Shown here: positions 27,586 to 34,600 of the stretch, piece after piece
How the letters are laid out: every line of letters starts with the position of its first letter
Position numbering within the stretch: the first letter of the stretch is position 1
NCBI GenBank assembly: GCA_002428455.1
Contig: DIWL01000080.1
Location: 33,376 to 97,375, forward strand
DNA from: Anaerolineaceae bacterium UBA6107
Lineage (GTDB): Bacteria > Chloroflexota > Anaerolineae > Anaerolineales > Anaerolineaceae
Length of the DNA: 64,000 nucleotides
Direction: 5' to 3'
The notes under the pieces: generated by a model
Seen by the model: only the letters and a program-made list of their open reading frames with translations
What the model was told of the DNA's origin: nothing
Databases searched by the model: none
Program-made: the position numbers and the translations under genes

Positions 27586-28143
27586 TCAGGGAGTGATTAC
27601 GGCAATTGAAATCGTAAGCCACTCACCGAAGGCTTCGCCATCCGGTCCGTATGCCTGCCAGGTTGCTTCATACCGGCCAGGTTCTTGAGGTGTGATGAAC
27701 TCAATTTGCACGATCGCTTCTGTACCATTGCGGGCCGGGATCAAAGCCTGAGTTGTTTCAACCCCTAATGGGGATCCCGAGACCAGGCGCAGCGTGTAGG
27801 TATTGTTCCAATTGCATGTGCCGTTGTTCTTTACCTTCCACTCTTTTACAATGACAGCATCCGGATTGAATTGCGTACCATCAGGAACGGTCAGGTCAGC
27901 GACAAATTCGAGATCGTTCGTACAATTCGGGATCTGGGTTGGTTCCGGGGTGGATTTCACTTCGGAATATTGGGTAGCAGTTGGTTCGCTGACCGGAGCT
28001 GGCGCTTTAAATACAGGTGCCTGCTTTTCAGGAGGAAGAGAACGGCTTGGCGGAAGGTATCCACAAGCCGAAAGAAGCATAGACAACCCGACAGCAATGC
28101 CAAGTAACAATTTTCCGGACGTAACAGCAAAAAGCCTGGTCAT
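27586..28143 (-). CDS. lipoprotein with NBR1-type Ig-like domain
   Basis: A 185-aa exported lipoprotein with lipobox LLSAC (C27), a Pro-rich linker, then residues ~85-185 with an immunoglobulin-like fold of the NBR1 type (WKVKNNGTCNW, LRLVSGSPLG, PGRYEATWQAYGPDGEAFGE). Such domains are common in secreted proteins of Anaerolineae. The frame extends upstream into recA, but the ATG at 28143 starts the signal peptide properly. It lies between recA and the C39-like gene on the same strand, so the three may share a transcript. Confidence 0.8.
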   Translation of the reverse strand: MTRLFAVTSGKLLLGIAVGLSMLLSACGYLPPSRSLPPEKQAPVFKAPAPVSEPTATQYSEVKSTPEPTQIPNCTNDLEFVADLTVPDGTQFNPDAVIVKEWKVKNNGTCNWNNTYTLRLVSGSPLGVETTQALIPARNGTEAIVQIEFITPQEPGRYEATWQAYGPDGEAFGEWLTISIAVITP

Positions 28144-28156
28144 GAGATATTGTGGA

Positions 28157-29260
28157 TTATTCCTCGGTTGCCTGGTCTTCATCACTGGCAGCATCAGAGA
28201 GGTCGAATGCAAATTCACCACCCATGGCACGCTGGCGGACGATGGTTTCGATCTCATTGCATAATTCGATATTCTGTCGCAGAAATTCCTTGGCATTCTC
28301 GCGGCCTTGCCCGAGGCGAATGTCATTAAAGGAGAAGAAAGCTCCCCGTTTGGTGATTACTTCCATTGCAGTGGCGAGATCGATGATATCGCCTTCTTTC
28401 GAAATGCCCTCGTTATACATGATGTCAAATTCAGCGGTGCGGAAGGGAGGTGCGACCTTGTTCTTGATCACGCGCACGCGCGTGCGATTGCCGACGATCT
28501 CGGGTCCCAACTTGATCGATTGGATGCGGCGGGTATCCAGGCGAATGGAAGCGTAGAATTTCAGCGCCTGCCCGCCAGTTGTCGTTTCGGGGTTTCCAAA
28601 CATTACACCGATCTTCTGGCGCATCTGATTGGTAAAGATGACCGCTGTTTTGGTCTGGTTGATCGCCCCGGAGAGTTTGCGCAGCGCCTGTGACATCAGG
28701 CGGGCTTGCATACCCATGCTCGCGTCGCCCATATCACCTTCGATCTCAGCCCGCGGTACCAGCGCGGCTACTGAGTCAATGATCACCAGGTCGACTGCTC
28801 CTGACCTTACCAGTGTCTCGGTAATTTCGAGGGCTTGCTCGCCCGTGTCTGGTTGTGAGATGAGCAGGCTTTCCACATCCACTCCCAATTTGGCGGCGTA
28901 AGAAGGGTCGAGGGCATGTTCCATGTCAATGAAGGCAACTGTACCGCCAAGTTTTTGGGCTTCAGCCGCGATATGGAGGCAGAGCGTGGTTTTGCCGGAA
29001 GACTCAGGACCAAAGATCTCGGTGATGCGGCCACGCGGGATGCCACCCACACCGAGGGCGATATCAAGTGAGAGCGAACCGGAGGGGATCACCTCAACGG
29101 CGAGCTGGTGCGCTTCGCCCAGGCGCATGATCGCGCCTTCGCCGTAGCGTTTAATGATGTCGCCGAGGGCTTTATCGAGCACAGCACGCTTGGCTTCAGA
29201 CATCGGCTCGTTGCGGTCAAACTGGTTGTATTCGTTCGGATTTATAGACTTCTTGGCCAT
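28157..29260 (-). CDS. recA: recombinase A
   Basis: A 367-aa RecA with the P-loop [29 protein letters not shown] (Walker B and L1 region), the L2 loop [25 protein letters not shown] and an acidic C-terminus. It has an AGGAG ribosome site. The promoter shows a TTGCTT-17-TATAAT pair with a LexA-like palindrome inside the spacer, consistent with SOS control. The frame on the opposite strand is a shadow of this gene. Confidence 0.97.
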   Translation of the reverse strand: MAKKSINPNEYNQFDRNEPMSEAKRAVLDKALGDIIKRYGEGAIMRLGEAHQLAVEVIPSGSLSLDIALGVGGIPRGRITEIFGPESSGKTTLCLHIAAEAQKLGGTVAFIDMEHALDPSYAAKLGVDVESLLISQPDTGEQALEITETLVRSGAVDLVIIDSVAALVPRAEIEGDMGDASMGMQARLMSQALRKLSGAINQTKTAVIFTNQMRQKIGVMFGNPETTTGGQALKFYASIRLDTRRIQSIKLGPEIVGNRTRVRVIKNKVAPPFRTAEFDIMYNEGISKEGDIIDLATAMEVITKRGAFFSFNDIRLGQGRENAKEFLRQNIELCNEIETIVRQRAMGGEFAFDLSDAASDEDQATEE

Positions 29261-29315
29261 GAGAGATCTCCTCGTATAGTGGTTTATTAATTATAGTATG
29301 AATCCTGCCAGGATC

Positions 29316-29344
29316 ATTATAGTACATTTGTTCAAGTAAAGCAA
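29316..29344 (-). promoter_or_regulatory. recA promoter with LexA-like operator
   Basis: On the minus strand: TTGCTT (-35), 17-base spacer, TATAAT (-10). The spacer contains GAAC-AAAT-GTAC (29322-29333), one mismatch from the GAAC-N4-GTTC SOS box used by Gram-positive LexA. Confidence 0.6.
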
Positions 29345-29352
29345 GTCAGAAA

Positions 29353-29430
29353 GTCAGTGATTAGTGAAGAGTGATTGGGGATCAGGGAATAGTGAATAGT
29401 GATTAGGGATTGGTGCTTGAGGATTAGTAT
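29353..29430. repeat. degenerate AGTGATTAG-type short repeats
   Basis: About six imperfect copies of an 8-11-base unit (GTGATTAGTGA, GTGATTGGGGA, GTGATTAGGGA) in the recA upstream gap. The rest of 29261-29617 holds only the recA promoter and no gene that I can see. Confidence 0.5.
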
Positions 29431-29603
29431 TCAATGTTCAAGTCCGTAGGGATGTAGGGCGAATCGGTCAATACCCCAATGGCTAAGTAAACCCGTTGCA
29501 CGTTTTCGTGTTCGGTGAGGGCACATTGTAGTGCACCTGACTATAGGAATTGCACCTTAGACTTATCAATTTTGTCAATTTCCCACCATTAACCAGCATC
29601 AGG

Positions 29604-29609
29604 TATACT
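29604..29609 (+). promoter_or_regulatory. possible -10 element for the Sec-peroxiredoxin gene
   Basis: TATACT lies 8 bases before the ATG at 29618, with only a weak -35 (TTCCCA, 18-base spacing). If real, transcription would start at or just before the ATG, giving a leaderless mRNA; no good Shine-Dalgarno is present. Confidence 0.35.
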
Positions 29610-29617
29610 TGCAGGAT

Positions 29618-30094
29618 ATGATCCATTTTTCGATTGGCGACATCGCTCCTGACTTTGAACTTCCCGACCACAAAGGGAAGGGAATTGGCTTGTCTGAAGT
29701 ATTAAATAAAACCAACGCACTCCTGGTTTTCAACATCGGCTTTGCCTGACCGCATTGCACCAACCATATGGCGCAGTTGCGCCATGACTACAAAAAATTC
29801 AGGGAACTTAACACAGAAGTATTGGTGATGGTACCGAACGGACCGAGGACAATTGAAAGATACAAGACTACAAACGCTGTACCTTACCCGATTCTGAGTG
29901 ACAAAGGTTCAGCTGTAGCGGGGATGTATATGCAGGTGAAACGGTTTTTCAAGATCGGTACCCCCACGGTATTGCTGGTTGATCAGAAAGGAAGGATCAT
30001 TTATGCACATTATGCAAGATCGGTGATCGAAGAACCTGATAACCAGGAACCGTTGAAAATACTTGCTGATCTGAAAGAAAAGAGTAGTAAATAA
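29618..30094 (+). CDS. peroxiredoxin-like selenoprotein (in-frame UGA = Sec44)
   Basis: Read through the TGA at 29747-29749, the frame encodes 158 aa of AhpC/TSA-type thioredoxin fold. The N-terminus GDIAPDFELPDHKGKG and the downstream FKIGTPTVLLVDQKGRIIYAHYA are diagnostic and lie on opposite sides of the TGA in the same frame. The TGA falls exactly at the redox site, giving FAUPHCTNHMAQL, a U-x-x-C motif where family members usually have C-x-x-C. A SECIS-like hairpin starts 18 bases after the TGA, and selB is at 11386. Ordinary gene callers would report only the 108-aa part from ATG 29768, which lacks half of the fold. It probably reduces peroxides or disulfides in the cytoplasm. Confidence 0.88.
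29768..29785 (+). promoter_or_regulatory. bacterial SECIS-like hairpin
   Basis: ATGGCGC (29768-29774), loop AGTT, GCGCCAT (29779-29785): a perfect 7-bp stem. The loop begins 25 bases after the UGA and has G at its second position, both matching the known bacterial SECIS layout (short loop with early G, about 16-37 bases from UGA). Confidence 0.75.
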
Positions 30095-30133
30095 TAATAT
30101 GGTAGTTAATCTGACTGATCTTTTCCATATCTA

Positions 30134-30162
30134 TTGACTTTTACTCCCAACCTCAGTATGAT
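30134..30162 (+). promoter_or_regulatory. promoter of the glnA leader transcript
   Basis: TTGACT (30134-30139), 17-base spacer, TATGAT (30157-30162). The start would be near 30169, giving a leader of about 334 bases before glnA. Confidence 0.75.
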
Positions 30163-30168
30163 AGACAC

Positions 30169-30451
30169 AATTAACAATTGATTAAAGAGAGAATCAGCGG
30201 CTGAATCTCGGTGCGCCGAGATTACGAGGTGGAGGTTCTCCTTCGCGAGAGGGATGTTAACCCTGGGGGGATGGACAGGGGAAAATCGATCGATCAGCGG
30301 ATGCCTCCGAAGCCCTGCCCGGGCTTCAATCTCCCTTCCAGACAAGTCAGAAGCCAAAACCGGTTGGCGACAACCGGCACAGAATCCTGACACGGCCAGG
30401 CAAAACGGCCTGCCTGTGCAGTTAAGCGGAAGGGAATGCTGTGAACTTATT
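30169..30451 (+). ncRNA. structured glnA leader RNA resembling the glmS ribozyme/riboswitch
   Basis: From 30196 the sequence follows the glmS order. AGCGGCTGAAT stands at the cleavage-site position. P1 is AATCTCGG / CCGAGATT (30204-30211 / 30216-30223). ACGAGG and GGAGG follow, then GCGGATGCCTCC at 30297-30308. P2 is GCTGA / TCAGC (30200-30204 / 30294-30298) and the next helix is GGAGG / CCTCC (30231-30235 / 30304-30308). A hairpin GAAGCCC / GGGCTTC comes next, and a long closing helix TCCCTTCC / GGAAGGGA (30332-30339 / 30428-30435) encloses a GCGA-capped hairpin (30360-30377). Differences from glmS: the G before ACGAGG appears missing, and about 45 bases with two small hairpins are inserted after GGAGGTT. 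No glmS gene follows; glnA does. Confidence 0.6.
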
Positions 30452-30488
30452 AATAAGGCATGCCCGATCGCATGCCTTATTTCTTTTT
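30452..30488 (+). terminator. intrinsic terminator abutting the glnA ribosome binding site
   Basis: Perfect 12-bp stem AATAAGGCATGC / GCATGCCTTATT, loop CCGATC, then a U-rich run ending at 30488. The Shine-Dalgarno AAAGGAG begins at 30489. The terminator sits within the glnA leader, so read-through must be controlled for glnA to be made: a classic expression platform. Confidence 0.9.
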
Positions 30489-30502
30489 AAAGGAGCGGCA
30501 AA

Positions 30503-31840
30503 ATGGACAAACAGGAATTAATGAAACGAGTTGCAGAGGACAATGTCCGGTTTATCTCCTTCCAATTCACCGACGTGACCGGAACGGTGAAGAGCCTTGA
30601 TGCGCCAATTTCCCGACTGGCGGAAGCACTTGACCAGGGCATCTGGTTTGACGGGTCATCTGTGGAGGGTTTTGCGCGCATTCAGGAAAGTGATATGCGC
30701 CTGATTCCTGACATGGAAACTTACGCTGTATTACCGTGGTCGCCGGACACCATGCGTCGTGCGCGGCTTTTCTGCGATATTTACAACCCGGATGGTACGG
30801 CTTTCCTGGGTGATCCTCGTGGGGCACTTAGGCGTGCACTGGAGAACCTTGAAAAACGCGGAATGAAATACATGGTTGGCTCGGAGCCGGAGTTCTTTCT
30901 TTTCCGTCGCAACGGTGGCACAGACATACACCCGGTGCCGCATGATGTGGGTGGCTATTTTGATTTTTCTCCCAATGATGAGGCAGTGCGTGTCCGCACA
31001 GAATTGATGCAAGCACTGGATTCCATGGGGTTGGAAGTGGAGGTAGGACACCACGAATGTGCACTGGGGCAGCATGAAATTGATTTTCACTTCAGCAACG
31101 CCCTGCGCTCGGCGGATAATGTGCTTACTTTAAAATACACCGTAAAGGCTATCGCTGCTCAACACGGACTGATTGCATCGTTCATGCCCAAACCGATCTT
31201 CGGGATCGCCGGCTCAGGTATGCACTGCCATCAATCGTTGTTTGACCTGGCTGGTCACAACCTGTTTTACGCGCCTGAAGATCCCTTTAACCTCTCATCT
31301 TTGGCATATGGATTCATTGGCGGGCAGCTACAACATGCGCGGGCTTTCTCAGCGGTAACAGCCCCAACGATCAATTCTTACAAGCGGCTGGTGCCGGGTT
31401 ATGAAGCCCCGGTGTATGTGGGTTGGGCACAGACAAACCGCTCAGCGTTAATTCGCATTCCACAAAAGATTGCGGGGATGGCCACAGCAGTACGCGCTGA
31501 ACTGCGCTGCCCTGATCCCTCCTGCAACCCCTACCTGGCTTACCTCGTCATGTTGGCTTCTGCGCTGGATGGGATTGACAACAAGATCATCCCGCCAGAA
31601 CCATTCAACAATGTGAATGTTTACGAACTCACCAGGGAAGAACGCAAAGACATGCAAATCGTTGAGTTGCCTGCTTCATTACGCGAAGCGCTCTTCGAAT
31701 TAGAAGGGGATACAGTGCTCAAAAATGCCCTGGGAAGAGAGATTTTCGAGGCATTTATGCGGGCAAAATGGGCAGAGTGGGATGATTACCGGCTAAATGT
31801 AATGGATTGGGAATTAGCCAGGTACCTGGAAACCAGCTGA
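30503..31840 (+). CDS. glnA: glutamine synthetase type I (GSI-alpha)
   Basis: A 445-aa glutamine synthetase forming glutamine from glutamate, ammonia and ATP. It has WFDGSSVEGF, GSEPEFFLF, HHECALGQHEIDF (metal-site glutamates and histidine), GSGMHCHQSL, and NSYKRLVPGYEAP followed by RSALIRIP. Length and the NVYELTREER segment fit the alpha subtype, which is not adenylylated. Expression appears controlled by the long leader RNA and terminator directly upstream, an arrangement different from GlnR or NtrC operators. A terminator follows the gene. Confidence 0.96.
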   Translation: MDKQELMKRVAEDNVRFISFQFTDVTGTVKSLDAPISRLAEALDQGIWFDGSSVEGFARIQESDMRLIPDMETYAVLPWSPDTMRRARLFCDIYNPDGTAFLGDPRGALRRALENLEKRGMKYMVGSEPEFFLFRRNGGTDIHPVPHDVGGYFDFSPNDEAVRVRTELMQALDSMGLEVEVGHHECALGQHEIDFHFSNALRSADNVLTLKYTVKAIAAQHGLIASFMPKPIFGIAGSGMHCHQSLFDLAGHNLFYAPEDPFNLSSLAYGFIGGQLQHARAFSAVTAPTINSYKRLVPGYEAPVYVGWAQTNRSALIRIPQKIAGMATAVRAELRCPDPSCNPYLAYLVMLASALDGIDNKIIPPEPFNNVNVYELTREERKDMQIVELPASLREALFELEGDTVLKNALGREIFEAFMRAKWAEWDDYRLNVMDWELARYLETS

Positions 31841-31845
31841 ACGAT

Positions 31846-31876
31846 AACACCCCCGGAATGAGAGATCGGGGGTGTT
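31846..31876. terminator. bidirectional terminator after glnA
   Basis: AACACCCCCG / CGGGGGTGTT stem with an 11-base loop between convergent glnA and uppP. The following T-run is weak. Confidence 0.75.
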
Positions 31877-31892
31877 CAATTAAACGCGATTG

Positions 31893-33464
31893 CTACGGAT
31901 TTACTGCATTGCTAAGACAGGCCAACCATTGCCTGCCGATACCTTGCGGCTCTTCACCGGTTATTGCCAGCATTGGTCGGCTGAAATCCAGCGATTTCCC
32001 GTTCCGGGTTACATTCACCTGCAAAACGTTTGCATCAACAGCCTGTGCGGGCAGGTAACCCAGCCCGGCCGGATTGGCGAGAATTGCCTGGTTCATCGCG
32101 CGGGTAGATGGTACGAGGATCGCGGATGACAGGGAAGGGAGGATTTCCTCGTTAAAAAAATCTGCGAAAATATCCTGAGCATCTTCACTATCGGGGTAGA
32201 CATACATTTGGATTGGCTGATCTAGAACCTTTGACGGTGGTTCTTCCTCGTAGCAATTCTGGCAATTCGTGTACAGGTCCCGCCAGGTCCTCAAGGAACC
32301 CGCAGTGATCTCCTCCAGTCGGGCGAGAGGTAGCCGAGCCAGCGGGTTTTCGGAATTTACGACAAATGTAAATGCGCTTTCACTGATCGTTACAGCATAA
32401 CCCGCTAAGGATTCCGGCTCCCCCCAGCGTAGGGTCACATCGATCGTTTCCAATCCGTCAATTTTGGTATCCTCATCGGAGGTCAGCAGCGCAAGACCCG
32501 GTATGTCAGCGGCACAATCCTCAGCACTGGCTATCAGCCAATCCGTTGAGGCTGAGTGAGAGAGCTGGATCACCTCGTTGATCTCATCGCCGTTTTCAAC
32601 CACAGGCGCTGCACCGGATGCAACTGGAGTAGCGTTCATGTTTGGGCGAACATGCGATAGGATCAGCACCAGCGATCCAAGCAAAACGCAGTAAGCAGCG
32701 AAGTAAATCAACGACCTTTTGTTGAGGAAATGCAGCAGCCAATGGATCGCCAGGTATCCGACAATTGCTGCGGCTATGAAACCAACGATAAGTACGGGCA
32801 GGAAACCACCCAGGTCCGGCACATCGAGCAGGTCCGGAATGCTGAAGATACCTGCAGCGATCATCACCGGGATGGACATTAGAAAAGCAAAACGGGCGGC
32901 CGCCGGGCGTTCAAAATTCCGCAGCATACCACCCGTGATCGTGGAACCGGAGCGGGAAATGCCCGGGAAAATCGAGAACGCCTGGAAAACGCCCGTCACC
33001 AATGCATCTCGCCAGCCCATGTCTTCCAGCTTGCGACTTTGTCTGCCCAGGAACTCGGAGCCCAACAGGAAGATGGCGGTCACAAACAAAAAGATCGCCG
33101 TGATGCGCGGGTTGTTGAAGGCTGCTTCAACTTTATCCTTTAAGAAAATACCCGCAAGACCAGCAGGGATTGTGGCAAGGACGAGATACCATCCCATGCG
33201 CGCATCAGCAGTTTCAAATGGTTTGCGGTTGATCAAGGCGAGAACGAAGCCACGGATGATCGACCATAGATCCTTCCGGAAGTATATGATCACTGCAAGC
33301 AGCGTACCGATCTGAACCAGCACATCAAACGGGAAAACCTGGCTCTCCGGGATTTTCCAATCAAGAATGTAGGGGACCAGGACGAGATGGGCGGAAGAGG
33401 ATACAGGCAGAAACTCGGTTAGCCCCTGGATGATTCCCAGAATAAGGGATTGAAGAAAACTCAT
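31893..33464 (-). CDS. uppP: undecaprenyl-diphosphatase fused to a PstS-like phosphate-binding domain
   Basis: Residues 1-272 are a complete BacA/UppP: IIQGLTEFLPVSSSAH with Q13/E17, and PGISRSG at 167-173, with about eight membrane helices. UppP removes a phosphate from undecaprenyl diphosphate for lipid-carrier recycling and normally ends there. This protein is 523 aa: after a linker (273-300), residues ~300-523 resemble a PstS-like periplasmic binding protein (NPLARLPLARLEEITAGSLRTWRDL, then NQAILANPAGLGYLP). The tail would lie outside, next to where UppP releases Pi. An AAGGAGC site precedes the ATG, and the start overlaps the tgt stop by four bases. Confidence 0.85.
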   Translation of the reverse strand: MSFLQSLILGIIQGLTEFLPVSSSAHLVLVPYILDWKIPESQVFPFDVLVQIGTLLAVIIYFRKDLWSIIRGFVLALINRKPFETADARMGWYLVLATIPAGLAGIFLKDKVEAAFNNPRITAIFLFVTAIFLLGSEFLGRQSRKLEDMGWRDALVTGVFQAFSIFPGISRSGSTITGGMLRNFERPAAARFAFLMSIPVMIAAGIFSIPDLLDVPDLGGFLPVLIVGFIAAAIVGYLAIHWLLHFLNKRSLIYFAAYCVLLGSLVLILSHVRPNMNATPVASGAAPVVENGDEINEVIQLSHSASTDWLIASAEDCAADIPGLALLTSDEDTKIDGLETIDVTLRWGEPESLAGYAVTISESAFTFVVNSENPLARLPLARLEEITAGSLRTWRDLYTNCQNCYEEEPPSKVLDQPIQMYVYPDSEDAQDIFADFFNEEILPSLSSAILVPSTRAMNQAILANPAGLGYLPAQAVDANVLQVNVTRNGKSLDFSRPMLAITGEEPQGIGRQWLACLSNAVNP

Positions 33465-34591
33465 GCTTGCTCCTTGCGGCTGCTGGGTTTGTACTCTGCC
33501 AGGAACGCGGCGGAAAAGTCACTGAACCTGCCGTTTAAAATAGCCTGGCGAGCGTTGTTCATCAAGGTGATGAGGAACTGAATATTGTGGATCGAAATGA
33601 GCGTAGAAGCCAGCATTTCCCTGGCGATAATCAGGTGACGCAAGTAAGCGCGTGTGAAATTTCGGCAGGTGTAGCATTGGCAGTCTTCTTGGATTGGTTG
33701 CAGCAGGCGGGCATTGGCACTGTTCATCAAATTCACCCGTCCGCCGCTGGTGAACGCTGCCTGGTGGCGCGCTAGCCGGGTGGGCAGAACGCAGTCAAAG
33801 ATATCCACCCCCCGCAGAATCCCGTTGATCAAATCCTCTGGTGATCCAACACCCATTAAGTATCGCGGCTTGTCAGCCGGCAGGATAGGATCGACAACTT
33901 CAAGGATGGCATGCATCTGTGCTTTGGTCTCGCCAACCGAAAGACCTCCAATTGCATTACCAGGTAAACCGAGTGATGCGATGAAGGAGGCAGATTCTCT
34001 CCGCAGTTCAGGAAATACACCTCCCTGGACAATGCCAAAAAGCGCCTGGTCAGGGCGCTGCTTGACGTGCATACAGCGTTCAATCCAGGCATGGGTGCGT
34101 GCCATCGATTTGCGGTTGTACGTCAGGTCGTCTGGGACGGCACACTCATCAAATGCCATAATAATGTCCGCGCCGAGTTTTTCCTGTACTGTAATCGAAA
34201 GTTCAGGAGTCAGCCGGTGCATGGAACCATCAATGTGGCTTTTGAATGTTACGCCCTCATCATCCACCTTGCGCGTATCGGAGAGTGAAAAAACCTGGAA
34301 CCCGCCGGAATCAGTAAGCATCGGTCCCGGCCATTGCATAAAAGTGTGTAATCCACCGTGCTCTGCCACCAGGTCTGGTCCCGGGCGCAAGTACAGGTGG
34401 TAGGTGTTAGCCAGAACCAGGTTTGCTCCGGTTTCTGCCAGCTGGGCTGGTGAGACAGCCTTTACCGTGGCCTGTGTCCCGACGGGCGCGAATACAGGGG
34501 TCAGGATATCACCGTGGGGAGTGGTAAAAACACCCGCGCGGGCTGAGCCCAGCTGTTTTTCAAGCCTAAAAGAGAATGGTTGATCTTCCAT
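33461..34591 (-). CDS. tgt: tRNA-guanine transglycosylase (queuine tRNA-ribosyltransferase)
   Basis: A 376-aa TIM-barrel enzyme that exchanges guanine-34 of certain tRNAs for preQ1. It has LANTYHLYLRPG, the catalytic-site TDSGGFQVFSL, the second aspartate in FDCVLPTRLARH, and the zinc site CQCYTCRNFTRAYLRH. ATG 34591 is preferred; the longer frame starts at a TTG three codons upstream. The ATGA overlap with uppP suggests coupled translation. The SLC13 gene lies immediately upstream on the same strand. Confidence 0.95.
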   Translation of the reverse strand: MEDQPFSFRLEKQLGSARAGVFTTPHGDILTPVFAPVGTQATVKAVSPAQLAETGANLVLANTYHLYLRPGPDLVAEHGGLHTFMQWPGPMLTDSGGFQVFSLSDTRKVDDEGVTFKSHIDGSMHRLTPELSITVQEKLGADIIMAFDECAVPDDLTYNRKSMARTHAWIERCMHVKQRPDQALFGIVQGGVFPELRRESASFIASLGLPGNAIGGLSVGETKAQMHAILEVVDPILPADKPRYLMGVGSPEDLINGILRGVDIFDCVLPTRLARHQAAFTSGGRVNLMNSANARLLQPIQEDCQCYTCRNFTRAYLRHLIIAREMLASTLISIHNIQFLITLMNNARQAILNGRFSDFSAAFLAEYKPSSRKEQA

Positions 34592-34600
34592 GAAATGCAA

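Noticed and set aside
28157..28556. Plus-strand open frame of 134 aa across recA
   Set aside because: It is the antisense shadow of recA, with no ribosome site or domain.
29747..29749. The TGA as a pseudogene mutation
   Set aside because: It falls exactly at the redox residue, a SECIS-like hairpin follows, both halves are intact and selB is present. A random nonsense mutation would be unlikely to meet all of these.
29768..30094. A 108-aa protein starting at ATG 29768
   Set aside because: It lacks the N-terminal half of the thioredoxin fold, which lies directly upstream in the same frame, interrupted only by TGA. Read-through as selenocysteine explains the whole better.
30221..30240. SAM-I riboswitch, because of GAGGTGGAGG in the glnA leader
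   Set aside because: The other conserved SAM-I segments (GATGAAACCCGGCAACC-type) are absent, and the neighbouring helices follow the glmS order.
30169..30502. RNase P RNA, tmRNA, cobalamin or c-di-AMP riboswitch in the glnA leader
   Set aside because: None of their hallmark segments is seen; short matches such as AAGGGAAT are isolated.
32719..33315. Plus-strand open frame of 198 aa
   Set aside because: Antisense to uppP; composition (Arg, Lys, Pro, Ser rich) is typical of a shadow frame.
33714..34403. Plus-strand open frame of 229 aa
   Set aside because: Antisense to tgt, which is unmistakable on the minus strand.
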